From Leptolyngbya sp. FACHB-321 (lineage in GTDB: Bacteria > Cyanobacteriota > Cyanobacteriia > Leptolyngbyales > Leptolyngbyaceae): a DNA stretch of 64,000 nt. Shown here in pieces: positions 43,316 to 52,167 of the stretch. Every line of letters starts with the position of its first letter. Position 1 is the first letter of the stretch. A model generated the notes under the pieces. It was not told the DNA's origin. It saw only the letters and a list, made by a program, of their open reading frames with translations, and made no database searches. The position numbers were made by a program, and so were the translations under genes. The stretch covers positions 32,075 through 96,074 of the forward strand of contig NZ_JACJPI010000010.1 in assembly GCF_014695975.1 (NCBI RefSeq), read 5' to 3'.

Positions 43316-44485
43316 TTAGAACCGAGCCAGGTTCCGTGAGGCTGCCACTTGCTCAATCAACTTGATCACGGCACTGGCTACAGCTCCAGGAAAGTTCCCG
43401 CCCCTTACTCCGCTTAGGGTCGAGAACCGAATGTTTACATCTTCTTGCAGCGCCTGAGCGAGCGTTGTCGAGAGTCCGTAGCACCGATAATCTTGCTCTA
43501 GCCGTGGTCTAGCCTGTTGGAGGTGCTCTAGGCTGGGCAAGCGATCGCGTTTGATATGACGGTTAAAAGTCGGGTCAGCCGGTATCAGATTCCATAGTTC
43601 ATTGATAGGGTAGACCGAGACTGGTAGGAGATGATCCAGATCGTAGAGGCTGCCGCTCACAATCCGTTTGGCTGTCCAAGGGCAGATGAATGTATGCCCT
43701 TCAAGCAGCAGCAGGTCAATGTTGTTCGATTCCCACGTCAGTGGTCGTCGGTTATCCGGTCGGGCGGTCAAGAGCGTATAGACATCACCCCGACTGATCG
43801 CTGCTTGCGGTTGCTGCGTGCGTTCTGTGAAGAGGCACCACTCATGGATACACAAAGCCTCAACCCACAAAGACATTGCTCGAAACGTTTGCCATAAGGT
43901 CGCAGTAATTACTAGGCACTTATCCTGGGGTTGCGTACCAGGGACAATGACCGTGCCCGCTTGCCTTTGAGCAGCCGTTATTGGTCGAGTAAACACGGTC
44001 CAGTCACCGGGACCAGCGTAACGGATCGGCAGCTCCAGAGCGTGAGCAACAGCGGTGATTGCCTTCTGGTAAGCAGCTAACAGGCTGGTTGGATAGGTAA
44101 GGCGCTTGCGGGGAAGGCGTAACTCACTGATTACAAAGAAGCCGTCAGCAGGGCGCGCAAGACTGCCTGTGTAGTCTTCCCACTGTTGCCGAAACTCAGT
44201 GAGAGCAGGGCGAAAGGCCATATCGTTAGAAATTTTGCCTTGGCGGGTGTACCGCTGCCCCTGGAGGATTGGTTTGCCTGGCTCTACAAAGCCCCAATAG
44301 TAAGCAACCCAAAACTCAGCCAGCAGCCGTAAGGGCACAGCCACATCCTGGTGGTACGTCTCCATGTCTGGGAAAGACAGTACAACATCACTGATTGACC
44401 GCATCAACGCAATTTTGTAGCTGTTTTGCTTACGATCGTGCTTCAGGATCGTGCTGATGATCGGGTGGGAGAGGGCTTCGCTCAT
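43316..44485 (-). CDS. HNH endonuclease domain protein
   Basis: This 389-residue protein has a C-terminal HNH nuclease: FICPWTAKRI, DLDHLLPVSVYPINELWNLI (Asp-His and the Asn) and PADPTFNRHIKRDRLPS (second His), with basic residues around it. The first 260 residues are helical and unrecognised (MRSISDVVLSFPDMETYHQD). Such architecture is frequent in defence-linked or plasmid-borne nucleases. The gene's ATG overlaps the stop of the upstream CAP-domain gene by four bases, so the two are co-translated. Whether it cuts foreign DNA, or works with the CAP protein, cannot be told. Confidence 0.8.
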   Translation of the reverse strand: MSEALSHPIISTILKHDRKQNSYKIALMRSISDVVLSFPDMETYHQDVAVPLRLLAEFWVAYYWGFVEPGKPILQGQRYTRQGKISNDMAFRPALTEFRQQWEDYTGSLARPADGFFVISELRLPRKRLTYPTSLLAAYQKAITAVAHALELPIRYAGPGDWTVFTRPITAAQRQAGTVIVPGTQPQDKCLVITATLWQTFRAMSLWVEALCIHEWCLFTERTQQPQAAISRGDVYTLLTARPDNRRPLTWESNNIDLLLLEGHTFICPWTAKRIVSGSLYDLDHLLPVSVYPINELWNLIPADPTFNRHIKRDRLPSLEHLQQARPRLEQDYRCYGLSTTLAQALQEDVNIRFSTLSGVRGGNFPGAVASAVIKLIEQVAASRNLARF

Positions 44486-45135
44486 GGCGGTGCTGGTAAC
44501 GCAAACCCCTGAGCCGCATACGTCTGTCCACTCAACGGATCAACCACAATGCCATAGCCAAAACGAGTGTAGTCCGGCTTCAGCAGGTTTTGTCGATGCC
44601 CCTTGCTATACATCCAGCTTTTCTGAAAACGTTCCAGCAGTCCGTAGTTGAGGCTCACGCCCATACTACCTGTTTGCTGCATGATATTCTCTCCTACTCC
44701 TCCCTTACCACCGAGTTGAGCCAAGCGATCGGTCGGTGTTTTGCCTTCTGGAGTGATATGGGCATAGTAGCGCCGGGTTAGCATATCCTGGCTATGTTGC
44801 TGTGCTGCCTGAGAGAGCAACGGATCTTCAACCAAGGGTGGCAACCCGTTGAGCTGGCGATCGCAGTTGACTAAGGAAAGGGCAAACTGCCGTAATTGTG
44901 GCAATGACCGCGTGTTGTTGGCATTGAAAAGAGAGGCTTTGGGCTGCCCGATCCGCCAGCCCTGCCCACCTTTCCCGTTGTCAAAGTAGTAAGCATCTCT
45001 GGCATAGTAGGCTACCGTAGCCACTGCAAGCAGCACTGGCAAGACATAACGCTGAGTGGTAGCAACGATTTGCTTGGCAGTTGCTTTCGGGCGAGCGCGA
45101 TAGCGCATACGGTCATCCAATGGTTTTGCTTTCAA
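44482..45135 (-). CDS. CAP-domain (SCP/YkwD-like) membrane-anchored protein
   Basis: This 217-residue protein has a basic N-terminus, one membrane helix (VLPVLLAVATVAYYA, about 30-45) and a CAP domain exposed to the periplasm: LSQAAQQHSQDMLTRRYYAH, GENIMQQTG and SWMYSKGHRQNLLKPDYTRF are the conserved segments with the cavity His and Glu residues. Bacterial CAP proteins have poorly known roles at the cell surface. The stop overlaps the HNH nuclease start (ATGA), an odd pairing of a surface protein with a nuclease. Confidence 0.85.
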   Translation of the reverse strand: MKAKPLDDRMRYRARPKATAKQIVATTQRYVLPVLLAVATVAYYARDAYYFDNGKGGQGWRIGQPKASLFNANNTRSLPQLRQFALSLVNCDRQLNGLPPLVEDPLLSQAAQQHSQDMLTRRYYAHITPEGKTPTDRLAQLGGKGGVGENIMQQTGSMGVSLNYGLLERFQKSWMYSKGHRQNLLKPDYTRFGYGIVVDPLSGQTYAAQGFALPAPP

Positions 45136-45202
45136 CTTGTGGTTTTGCTTTCAACTTGCCGACAGGTGGTGCTCGCTGACACTGCTTTCCTTTCTACAAT
45201 CA

Positions 45203-45405
45203 CTACAGGTCTAGTGGGTTCTCTTCCCAATATGGCTCTACTGCCAGGTCAGGAGCAACATCGTCGATCGCACTCTGCATCGCTGCTTTACTGATGGCTC
45301 CTTGAACATAACGTTGCAACTGCTCGTAAAGGGTCAGAATTTAGTTGCCCTCGATCACGTCTGTAGCAGCGACTCAATGCGTTGAGTGCGTTTGCGGGTA
45401 GTCAT
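45203..45405 (-). pseudogene. Small coupled gene downstream of the helicase, broken
   Basis: ATG 45405 overlaps the helicase stop (ATGA) and follows GAGGAG, giving MTTRKRTQRIESLLQT and then a stop. Shifting frame once and reading through one TAA gives ILTLYEQLQRYVQGAISKAA, MQSAIDDVAPDLAVEPYWEE and a normal stop at 45203. A single indel plus one CAA-to-TAA change would restore a protein of about 66 residues. It was probably a partner of the helicase. The family is unknown. Confidence 0.55.
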
Positions 45406-47270
45406 GATTTTTGGCTCCTCAACGCGACTTCTAACCGCTGCCCAAACTCAGAAGGACGATCGCACGTCATCACCAACTGGTCTACGGCTCTGGTCATGGC
45501 GACATACAGTAGCCGTGCTTCTGCTTCGGGCGTACTATGCTGATTGGGCAGATAGCCAATGCCAGGGATGAAGACGACCGGGAACTCTAAACCCTTGCTA
45601 CTGTGCATCGTGACAAGCTTGACGCTGGGCGCTGCTGAGTCATAAAACTGGCTGTCTTTGTCTTTATTGATCCACTCCACTGGAATTTGGGCTTGCTGGC
45701 AGCGATCGTAAACCTGCTCTGCCATCCATTTCGCCCGATAGACAATCGCCATTTCGTTCCAGGGCATCCCACGCTCATGAAGCTGTTCAAGCCGTGCAGC
45801 TAGGTACTCGGTTTCATGACGGAAGCTGGGAAGCCTAATAAATTCGGGCTTTGCGCCATGCCGCCCTGCACTTTGAGGCTGTACCAGCAGTGGCATATCC
45901 TCTTCATTGTCCTCAGTTGGAGTCATCACTTCTTTAGCAAAGGCAAAGGCGAGCGCTAAAATTTCTTCGGTGTTGCGGTAGTTGAGCTTGAGGACGGTGG
46001 TGCGTCCCTGTGCCTGGATACCCAAGTGCTTAAAGCTGAAGCGCTGGCGTTTCGTTTCCCCATAGAGCGTTTGGGCATCGTCATAGAGCAGGAGTAAAGC
46101 TTTTGTGACTGGATCGACCATCTGCGCAGCTAACTTTAACCACTCTGGTCGAAAGTCATGCCCTTCATCAATCAGCACGGCTCCATAGCTGCCAGCGGGG
46201 ATGATGTCCGCGTCTACCCCTTGGATCACCCGTTGCACTACTGCCTCCACGTAGGCTGTACCCTGGAACTCGTTAGCGCTTGGCTTTGGTAAACGATGCC
46301 GCCGGAGTAGCTCCCCACACCAGCCGTGAAAGTGTCGCACCTGCACGCGATCGCTCCCTATGCCTTTTGCATGAAGCATTTGCCGGAGTCTGGCAGCTAG
46401 AGACACGTTAAAGCAAAGTACCAGGATGGGTTTGGTTGTCTCCTGTGCCATATGCAGGCAGCGGTAGACCAGAATCAGCGTCTTACCAGAACCCGCTACC
46501 CCATGTATGACCCGATGCCCCTCGCCCAGGCTACGGGCAAGCTGTTCCTGCTGAATGTCCATCACTTGCAACAGGTTAGGCAGCGCGATCATCGCAGTCG
46601 CTTCTTCTGGCACATCCGGTAGCAGTGAAAGCTGTTTGCTGACGATTCGCACGTCTGGGAATAGGTGCCAGCGGATGCGATCGAGCTGCGTTGGAGTCAG
46701 TGGTTCGCCAAAGCTACAGGTGCAGAGATCCCAAAGCCGTCGTTGAAAGGTATAGTCGTCCACGCTCTCATACATTTCATCCTGGCAGATGATGAGATTT
46801 GGGGTTAAAACTGCCTGTAACCCGCCCTCAGCCTCAAACTGCTGGCGAGTGATGTTTGTCAGGACAACCCCATAGCTGTAGGGAAACGCCAGCCTGCCTT
46901 GATAACGACCCTCAGACTGTACCAGCAACCGATCCTGCTCAAGCTGTTGGTTGATCGCTAGCGTGTACCGTCTAGCTTGCTCCAAGGGGTTGTCTACTGA
47001 CTTCATGCCAGCGTCCGTGAGCAGTGTTACTGTCTCTCGGTTGATCTGCTGGATCGTCGTCAGTTTCCAGTCTTTCACCTCCAGCACGATTAACCCCCGT
47101 AGTGGATGCAGGAGGATAAAATCAGGGTGGAGTCGCTTCGCACCGATCGGGACATCGTACCAGAGCAGATAATCAGCCTCTAGCTTGTCCTCCAGCCGTT
47201 GAGCTAAGCGCCGTTCACCAGAAGTCATGCGCTGAGCACACGTGCTGAATGCAGGAATGAGGGTTGCCAT
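45402..47270 (-). CDS. NERD-domain UvrD-like superfamily I helicase
   Basis: This 622-residue protein starts at ATG 47270. The N-terminal NERD nuclease-like domain shows HPDFILLHPLRG and LIVLEVKDWKL (Asp50, Glu64, Lys66). The helicase part has Walker A GVAGSGKT (257-264), motif II VLIDEGHDF, an aromatic DDAQTLY, motif V VTMHSSKGLEFPVVF and motif VI LLYVAMTRA. NERD-helicases process DNA and recur in mobile and defence contexts. The open frame continues upstream to 47807, but that part encodes a NACHT-protein tail and is treated separately. A small gene overlaps its stop by four bases. Confidence 0.87.
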   Translation of the reverse strand: MATLIPAFSTCAQRMTSGERRLAQRLEDKLEADYLLWYDVPIGAKRLHPDFILLHPLRGLIVLEVKDWKLTTIQQINRETVTLLTDAGMKSVDNPLEQARRYTLAINQQLEQDRLLVQSEGRYQGRLAFPYSYGVVLTNITRQQFEAEGGLQAVLTPNLIICQDEMYESVDDYTFQRRLWDLCTCSFGEPLTPTQLDRIRWHLFPDVRIVSKQLSLLPDVPEEATAMIALPNLLQVMDIQQEQLARSLGEGHRVIHGVAGSGKTLILVYRCLHMAQETTKPILVLCFNVSLAARLRQMLHAKGIGSDRVQVRHFHGWCGELLRRHRLPKPSANEFQGTAYVEAVVQRVIQGVDADIIPAGSYGAVLIDEGHDFRPEWLKLAAQMVDPVTKALLLLYDDAQTLYGETKRQRFSFKHLGIQAQGRTTVLKLNYRNTEEILALAFAFAKEVMTPTEDNEEDMPLLVQPQSAGRHGAKPEFIRLPSFRHETEYLAARLEQLHERGMPWNEMAIVYRAKWMAEQVYDRCQQAQIPVEWINKDKDSQFYDSAAPSVKLVTMHSSKGLEFPVVFIPGIGYLPNQHSTPEAEARLLYVAMTRAVDQLVMTCDRPSEFGQRLEVALRSQKS

Positions 47271-47875
47271 TGGAGTATATAGGCGACTGCAGTTACGTTC
47301 AGTATGCCCAATGTGTGCAGAATGCAGTAAATAAAATGAGATATTAAGGAAACAGCTACTGAAAAAATATTGTCGCCTTAACTTATTGCTCCCTTGATAA
47401 TAGAATCTGGATTTAATCTGTTCCCAAGTTTTGGGAGAAAGCCTTACTGAAGCTTTCTTGCAACAGATTAAAAGGTAAGTAATATACAAATAATTTTCAA
47501 TTTCCTCAATTTCCTGCTGAGATATTTCTAGCAGCGTTTCCTTCAGCTCAAATACACTAAGTAACGCTTCCCAAATTTGTTGTAAAAACTCTTGTCGAAC
47601 TGTCGAAGATCGGGTAGGTCTGAGCGGTTTGGCTTGAAGCTGTTTAAGCTGAACCGCTACTCCTGAATCGCGTGTAAGTTTAAAAGCAAGCTCAAGAGAG
47701 CGATTACGAGAATGCTCAAGTTCTAGCGCTCTATCTCTTTCACTAGGACTGATAGCATAATCAAGTTTATCGAAAATCTGATTAAGCTCAACTGCTTTTG
47801 TATACACCTTACCAATAGCGAGAGCAAGGCCTATATCACGATTAGTATTACTAGCAAGACTAAAGGAAACGTCAA
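47271..47875 (-). pseudogene. C-terminal tail of a NACHT/NTPase-type protein, in frame with the helicase
   Basis: About 150 residues show the repeating helical pattern ending cyanobacterial NACHT proteins: ASNTNRDIGLALAIGKVYTK, DRALELEHSRNRSLELAFKL, then IWEALLSVFELK ... EIENYLYITYLLICCKKASV. The NTPase and recognition parts are missing, and the 5' edge (about 47875) is where an IS5-type remnant begins, so an insertion removed the front. No stop separates this tail from the helicase, so a fused product is possible if a start such as GTG 47807 is used. Confidence 0.6.
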
Positions 47876-47882
47876 AGCGGCT

Positions 47883-48235
47883 CCTGCCGTTTTAGTCTGG
47901 GTACTCGAACGGTTTGGACGCATTGGCAAAGTGCTGCGGACCAAGGGTATCGAGTCGATTTTGGGAACTTGATTGAGCACTTCTTTGCTACCTCAGCGCG
48001 CTCAGTTGAAGTCGCATTAAGCCAACGTTCAACCGAAACCAAAGGGTTTCAAGTCGAACCGAAGCGTTGGCTTGTGGAACGGACTTGGACATGGTTAGAG
48101 AATGCACGTGCACTCACACGAGACTATGAAACTCTACCTGAAAACCATGAAGGTAGGATTCATGTAGTCATGATTCGGTTGATGCTGAGGCGGTTAACAA
48201 ACAACCGCCGAATGAGGCACTTGAAACCTGCTTAA
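47883..48235 (+). pseudogene. IS5-family transposase C-terminal remnant
   Basis: The frame reads ADQGYRVDFGNLIEHFFATS then FQVEPKRWLVERTWTWLENA, RALTRDYETLPENHEGRIHV and VMIRLMLRRL, the C-terminal catalytic part of IS5-group DDE transposases including the YREK-like Glu segment. The N-terminal half is missing. Its left edge abuts the NACHT tail on the other strand. No terminal inverted repeat was identified. Confidence 0.8.
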
Positions 48236-48421
48236 CCAGTGTTTACAAACACTTTCTTAGTTCTGGTCTACAAGTAGTAGTAGACTGGCATCAGCTAGGT
48301 AGGCAATCAACCGGGCAGCACATGAAGCGTATAGTCGATCAGTGCTTCCAGTGCTTCTATCCGTTTCAATTACGCAGGTGTGAATGAGCGCAGGCAGGAC
48401 GCAGGGGACAAGAAGCGTGGC

Positions 48422-49123
48422 TTAGAGATGTTGCAGCAACGGCAATAACATTGACACTGGCAAGGGCGCGTAGGCTTTGATGGTATTGAAATAGCAAGCG
48501 GTTGTTAGACCACCGACAAAGCCACCGCAATGCATCTCCCAAGAGACACCTGCCCTTTGCGGAAAAAGACCCAAGAGTAGCGGGCTATAGAACGCAAGGG
48601 TGAACATCGAAAGTAAGGATGAGACTACCTGCTGCTCGTAGAAACCGCGCAGGAGTAAGAAACCGAGATAACCGTACAGGATACCACTCGCTCCAATGTG
48701 GTTTGTACCATACTGCCCCCATAGCCAGGTAAATAAGCCACTTGTAAGTGCGACTACCGCAGTAATGATGAGAAAGTCAGTCACGCCTCTCGGCATCACA
48801 AGAAAGCCGCCAAAGCTTATAAAGGCTACTGTATTACCCACCAGATGGTCAGCTTCATCGGCTCTGGTATGGTCATGCAACAGAGGCGCAAAGAGCAGAC
48901 CCCATAACCCTACAAGTTGCTGTGGTCGAATCCCTAGCTGATTCAAAGCACCACCGAGAAAGAGGGTATTAAACAGCCACAAAAACCATGTAAGGGCGAT
49001 AGGTATAGCCAAGACGGGCAGTAGCAGCCAAAAATCAGGCTTGAGGATGAAACAGACCAAAAAAAAGGTCAATACTAGTGCAGAAGTAAGCAGCCGACTT
49101 TGGATAAAGAATTCGCTAATCAT
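48422..49123 (-). CDS. Rhomboid-family intramembrane serine protease
   Basis: This 233-residue protein has about six membrane helices. The catalytic Ser is in HIGASGILYGYLGF (GxSG motif) and the His in WEMHCGGFVGGL, the dyad of rhomboid proteases; ADHLVGNTVAF carries the conserved His-x-x-x-Asn that supports the oxyanion hole. It would cleave membrane-anchored proteins within the bilayer. The target is unknown. The gene stands alone, downstream of nothing on its strand, with the IS5 remnant 190 bases past its stop. Confidence 0.9.
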   Translation of the reverse strand: MISEFFIQSRLLTSALVLTFFLVCFILKPDFWLLLPVLAIPIALTWFLWLFNTLFLGGALNQLGIRPQQLVGLWGLLFAPLLHDHTRADEADHLVGNTVAFISFGGFLVMPRGVTDFLIITAVVALTSGLFTWLWGQYGTNHIGASGILYGYLGFLLLRGFYEQQVVSSLLSMFTLAFYSPLLLGLFPQRAGVSWEMHCGGFVGGLTTACYFNTIKAYAPLPVSMLLPLLQHL

Positions 49124-49437
49124 CTGGGAAGATCTGGTGAAGGCTTATTCGTACTCTCGTATCTAGTGCCTTTCATTTTGCTCGAAATTTTCTTTTCAGT
49201 ACGTAAAATTAGGCGCCTTAGTTTTCAAGCGCACCACAAGCATGGCTTGGCTGAAGCCTTATGCACTGAGTCAACCGTTGCTACCCTTGCCTGCTCTACT
49301 CTTAAATTCCAGCATGACCTTAGCCTTGCCACTGCCAAGACAACCAAACCCTTAGTCCTAGTGCAAGAGACTAATACATAGAAACGTAGAGCCTGTATGA
49401 AGAATGACATCAATGCAGTCGGCACCGGCAGGTTATA
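49124..49437. other. Intergenic region
   Basis: A plus-strand frame at 49100-49381 has no recognisable domain and no start context. Nothing else was found before the structured segment at 49438. Confidence 0.35.
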
Positions 49438-49690
49438 ACGGCTTTAGCTCAGTTGTAGAACACCCACGACTCCTTAATGAAATGAAAGGAGTAACGCAGT
49501 CATAACCCAGATGATTCGGACACTCTAGCGAAGCCTAAGGGCAGTAATTGGTGCATCGCTATCCAGCTAGCAAAACGTTAGGGATAGAGCGTATGGAATC
49601 CTAAAACCGGATGCCTGTTATGCCGTGGGAGTAACGCAAACAGTGCTGGGGGCAGGAAAACACTGGAATAATGTTGAGCTGGCTAAATCA
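49438..49690 (+). other. Structured, non-coding segment with tRNA-like 5' part
   Basis: The run GGCTTTAGCTCAGTTGTAGA (49440-49459) looks like the acceptor/D-arm half of a tRNA, but no matching second half follows. Instead a 7-bp hairpin (ACTCCTT 49469-49475 with AAGGAGT 49486-49492) and further complementary stretches (CGCTATCC with GGATAGAGCG) appear. GGAGTAACGCA occurs twice. It could be a group I or II intron fragment in a tRNA relic, or another structured RNA. No intron core motif was confirmed. Confidence 0.3.
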
Positions 49691-49705
49691 TTACGAAGAA
49701 CCGCT

Positions 49706-50308
49706 ATGAAACTAATACATCTATCCGTTGCTAGTCTGTTACTTCTCATTGGCTTGACGCAAGCTGCCCTGGCACAAGGACAACGTTATCCAACCGAGCG
49801 GGAGATGCAAAGTCTAAGCCAGCAGTTTAAGCGCAAGTTGCCTAGTTTGAAAAATGGTCCGACTCGCACCTATAGCGATCGACGCACCCCTGCTGAACGG
49901 CAGCAACGTGAAACCTTTGTCCAGTCCTGGGCCCGTTTTGATCCGGCAGTAGCGACCTTTCTAGGTGGCTGGACTGCGATCGAGGAATCAATGCTAATCT
50001 ATCCCTCCCGCACGAAAGGGCAGGTCTGCATCATTGAAACGTTCATTCCAGGGGCTAACGATTCAGGGTTTGCCTTGACATTGGGTAAGGTTGTCAGGGG
50101 ACGGGTACAAACAGGCAATCGCAAAATTCTGATTAGACAAGATGCTTTCCTGGGGTCTGCTGGTGTTTTTAACGGCAAGGCTGGACTTTACGAATATGCC
50201 AATCCTCGCCCCTTACAAGACCCAGCCACTGTTGACTATTTTCAGCGAGTACCCAGCATTGTGAATCAATTTAAGCAGGCTGGTTGTACGGCTCGCTTAC
50301 CCCGGTAA
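49706..50308 (+). CDS. Exported hypothetical protein
   Basis: This 200-residue protein has a clear Sec signal peptide (MKLIHLSVASLLLLIGLTQA, cleavage near ALA-QG). The mature part (FVQSWARFDPAVATFLGGWT, TKGQVCIIETFIPG) matches no family I know; it ends with a single Cys pair candidate (Cys near residue 120 and 194). ATG 49706 is chosen because the upstream frame to 49625 comes from the structured segment and because it places the signal peptide at the N-terminus. It probably acts in the periplasm or outside the cell. Confidence 0.7.
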   Translation: MKLIHLSVASLLLLIGLTQAALAQGQRYPTEREMQSLSQQFKRKLPSLKNGPTRTYSDRRTPAERQQRETFVQSWARFDPAVATFLGGWTAIEESMLIYPSRTKGQVCIIETFIPGANDSGFALTLGKVVRGRVQTGNRKILIRQDAFLGSAGVFNGKAGLYEYANPRPLQDPATVDYFQRVPSIVNQFKQAGCTARLPR

Positions 50309-50386
50309 GAACATCAAGCGAAGACTGAAACTCCCGGCTTCTATGCAGGCGAAACCATTCCTCAACCGTCTCACCATCTCAGCCGT

Positions 50387-50569
50387 GTGGAACAGATGGC
50401 ACTGCTCATGTGGCATCCACTGTTTACGGGCAAATGTCCTCATTACGGGCAAGTGATCGCTCAGGCTAATGTCTCTCTTCAACAGTGGCATTGTGGGAGT
50501 TGTGGAACGGATAGCTTTAAACCTTCAGGGGCGTTGCCTGTAGCTATGAATAATTTTGAAACCTTCTAA
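50387..50569 (+). CDS. Possible 60-residue zinc-ribbon-like protein
   Basis: A short open frame with GKCPHYGQVIAQ and WHCGSCGTDSF, which recalls a zinc ribbon with one Cys pair incomplete (CPHY). It lies 78 bases after the exported-protein gene. Composition is acceptable, but the length is short and there is no ribosome-binding sequence, so this is a weak call. It may be a fragment of a larger gene. Confidence 0.3.
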   Translation: MEQMALLMWHPLFTGKCPHYGQVIAQANVSLQQWHCGSCGTDSFKPSGALPVAMNNFETF

Positions 50570-50601
50570 ATAAGGTTGTTTCTGCGTTAACAATACTAAA
50601 C

Positions 50602-51048
50602 CTATTTTTTATTCCTTTCATTACCTACAGCATTTGTGGCTTCTCTAGGGAAGCTTCCTTCCATCTCTTCCATTTCCGTAACTACGTTTTCAGCATGCTC
50701 AACAGCCGAAATAAGTTCTGTTTGCGATAACTCACCGTATTCATAACGAAGAATTGCAATATTGAGAATCCTTGCGGCTTTGACACACTTCTTATACCTG
50801 GAGTTCGGATCAATAAAACCCATTGCACCGAAGCAGACTCCTGCTCCCAATGCCCATGCCCGTGACGCTTCGTTACCTCCGAAACCGGAAGTCGCCATGA
50901 GTGAAAATGTCAGACCTGAAACTCCACTAACATAATGTAGTGTGCGAGCGACCCGGAAGTATGAGACGTAAAGTTTGTGTAGTTTGTCAATCTCTGGCGG
51001 GACGGTACGTGCCTTCTTGGTTGGCTCGGAAGCTGGTTCAAAACTCAA
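50602..51048 (-). CDS. SLATT-like two-helix membrane protein
   Basis: This 148-residue protein has a helical N-terminus (DKLHKLYVSYFRVARTLHYV), two close membrane helices (SGVSGLTFSLMATSGF and WALGAGVCFGAMGFI) and a helical C-terminal cytoplasmic region (KKCVKAARILNIAILRYEYG). This resembles SLATT domains, predicted membrane effectors that in other bacteria sit beside nucleotide-sensing or SMODS proteins in conflict systems. No such partner is adjacent. Similarity is in layout, not in a diagnostic motif. Confidence 0.6.
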   Translation of the reverse strand: MSFEPASEPTKKARTVPPEIDKLHKLYVSYFRVARTLHYVSGVSGLTFSLMATSGFGGNEASRAWALGAGVCFGAMGFIDPNSRYKKCVKAARILNIAILRYEYGELSQTELISAVEHAENVVTEMEEMEGSFPREATNAVGNERNKK

Positions 51049-51437
51049 ATTTTTCTCCGCAATTCAGTATTGATTTAGAGCCAACATAACCTCGAAACTT
51101 AAAAAATCTCTAGAAAATTTAATTCGCTTAATAAGGGTAGCCATGTTATGCCAAACGGTTGACTGGCTTGGAGTGCCACCGCTATACCTTCAGCGCTACC
51201 GACTCGACCTGCCCCTCCCTGACCACGACCCGTTTCCGCTCCACATATAGTCGAAGCTGTAGCGCTTGAGAACCAAACCTGCAATTAACCCTCAACTGCT
51301 TGGTCAGGAGTCTTTTATGGGTGACCGCTTCCAACTTTTGACTTTAGTATCACCGCCTTCGTGAACGCTTCATAACAACCTTGGGGTTTTTCTCTCTACA
51401 CCGGGAACGCTTGAAACAGCACCTACCCGGTCAAACC
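51049..51437. other. Intergenic region
   Basis: No gene is supported in these 390 bases, which separate the minus-strand SLATT-like gene from the frameshifted exported-protein gene. No clear promoter or terminator was identified. Confidence 0.35.
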
Positions 51438-51969
51438 ATGAACCTTCTTCGTTGGGCTGTTGCCTCAGTCGTTGCTACGGCACTCTCTGCCAACTTCGGG
51501 GGCTTCTAGCCGACCGACTGAACCGGATTACCCCTGCTATGTCCAAACGCAGTCAGGGCGCGTGATCAACCTGACGACTTTATGTACTGGCAAACCGACA
51601 GCTATCAATGTTACTAGTGAGCCGATCATTCGACAAACTGCCCTGAAGCCTCAGAAGCAAGCGGCTAAGGGTGGGCAGGTGGCTGAGACAGCACGCGAGA
51701 TCAAAGGCAGCGCTTCTGGTTGGACGCTTTCTGGCAAGGTGCAAAACCAGACAAAGCAGTCGATTAGTGGTCTAGCAATAACCCTGTCCATTAACGTGGG
51801 ATCGCAAAAACTGGTGGAATCGATGCGGACTAAACCATTATCGGTGCCACCGGGAGGCTACGCCGATTTCAAGGTAGCCATACCAGGCGATCTAGATCAT
51901 CGTCCTGATTTTCGTGTTGCTTTGACGCAGTGGCACAACGAAGATGGCACGGCTGGTCAATACCCTTAA
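51438..51969 (+). pseudogene. Exported protein gene with a one-base frameshift in a G-run
   Basis: ATG 51438 encodes a signal peptide, MNLLRWAVASVVATALSANF, and then stops at a TAG right after GGGGG (51498-51502 region). Removing one G joins it to GASSRPTEPDYPCYVQTQSG, RVINLTTLC and an Ig-like or beta domain (WTLSGKVQNQTKQSISGLAI) ending at 51969. The whole would be about 176 residues and secreted. The extra G could be a real mutation, phase-variation-like slippage or a sequencing error. Confidence 0.65.
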
Positions 51970-52167
51970 ACGCATTATCAACGTAGCCCTTCAGACCCAC
52001 TGCCCTTGAGCGCTGGGTCGGGGGTTTCTTTATGGGCGATCGCCAGTTCCACTAAAACCGCAATACCCGCAGCACTAAAGGGGACGAGACTCTTGAAGCG
52101 CGTCTCAGATCAACTTGCCAGTGGTCTCAACCCAGCTACAATAGAATCTCCAGCCAAGGGCAAGATC

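Noticed and set aside
49100..49381. 93-codon plus-strand frame after the rhomboid gene
   Set aside because: No domain, overlaps the rhomboid start on the other strand and lacks a start context.
49438..49510. Complete tRNA gene
   Set aside because: Only a 5' half is present; no T-arm or 3' acceptor strand follows and the D-stem has a mismatch.
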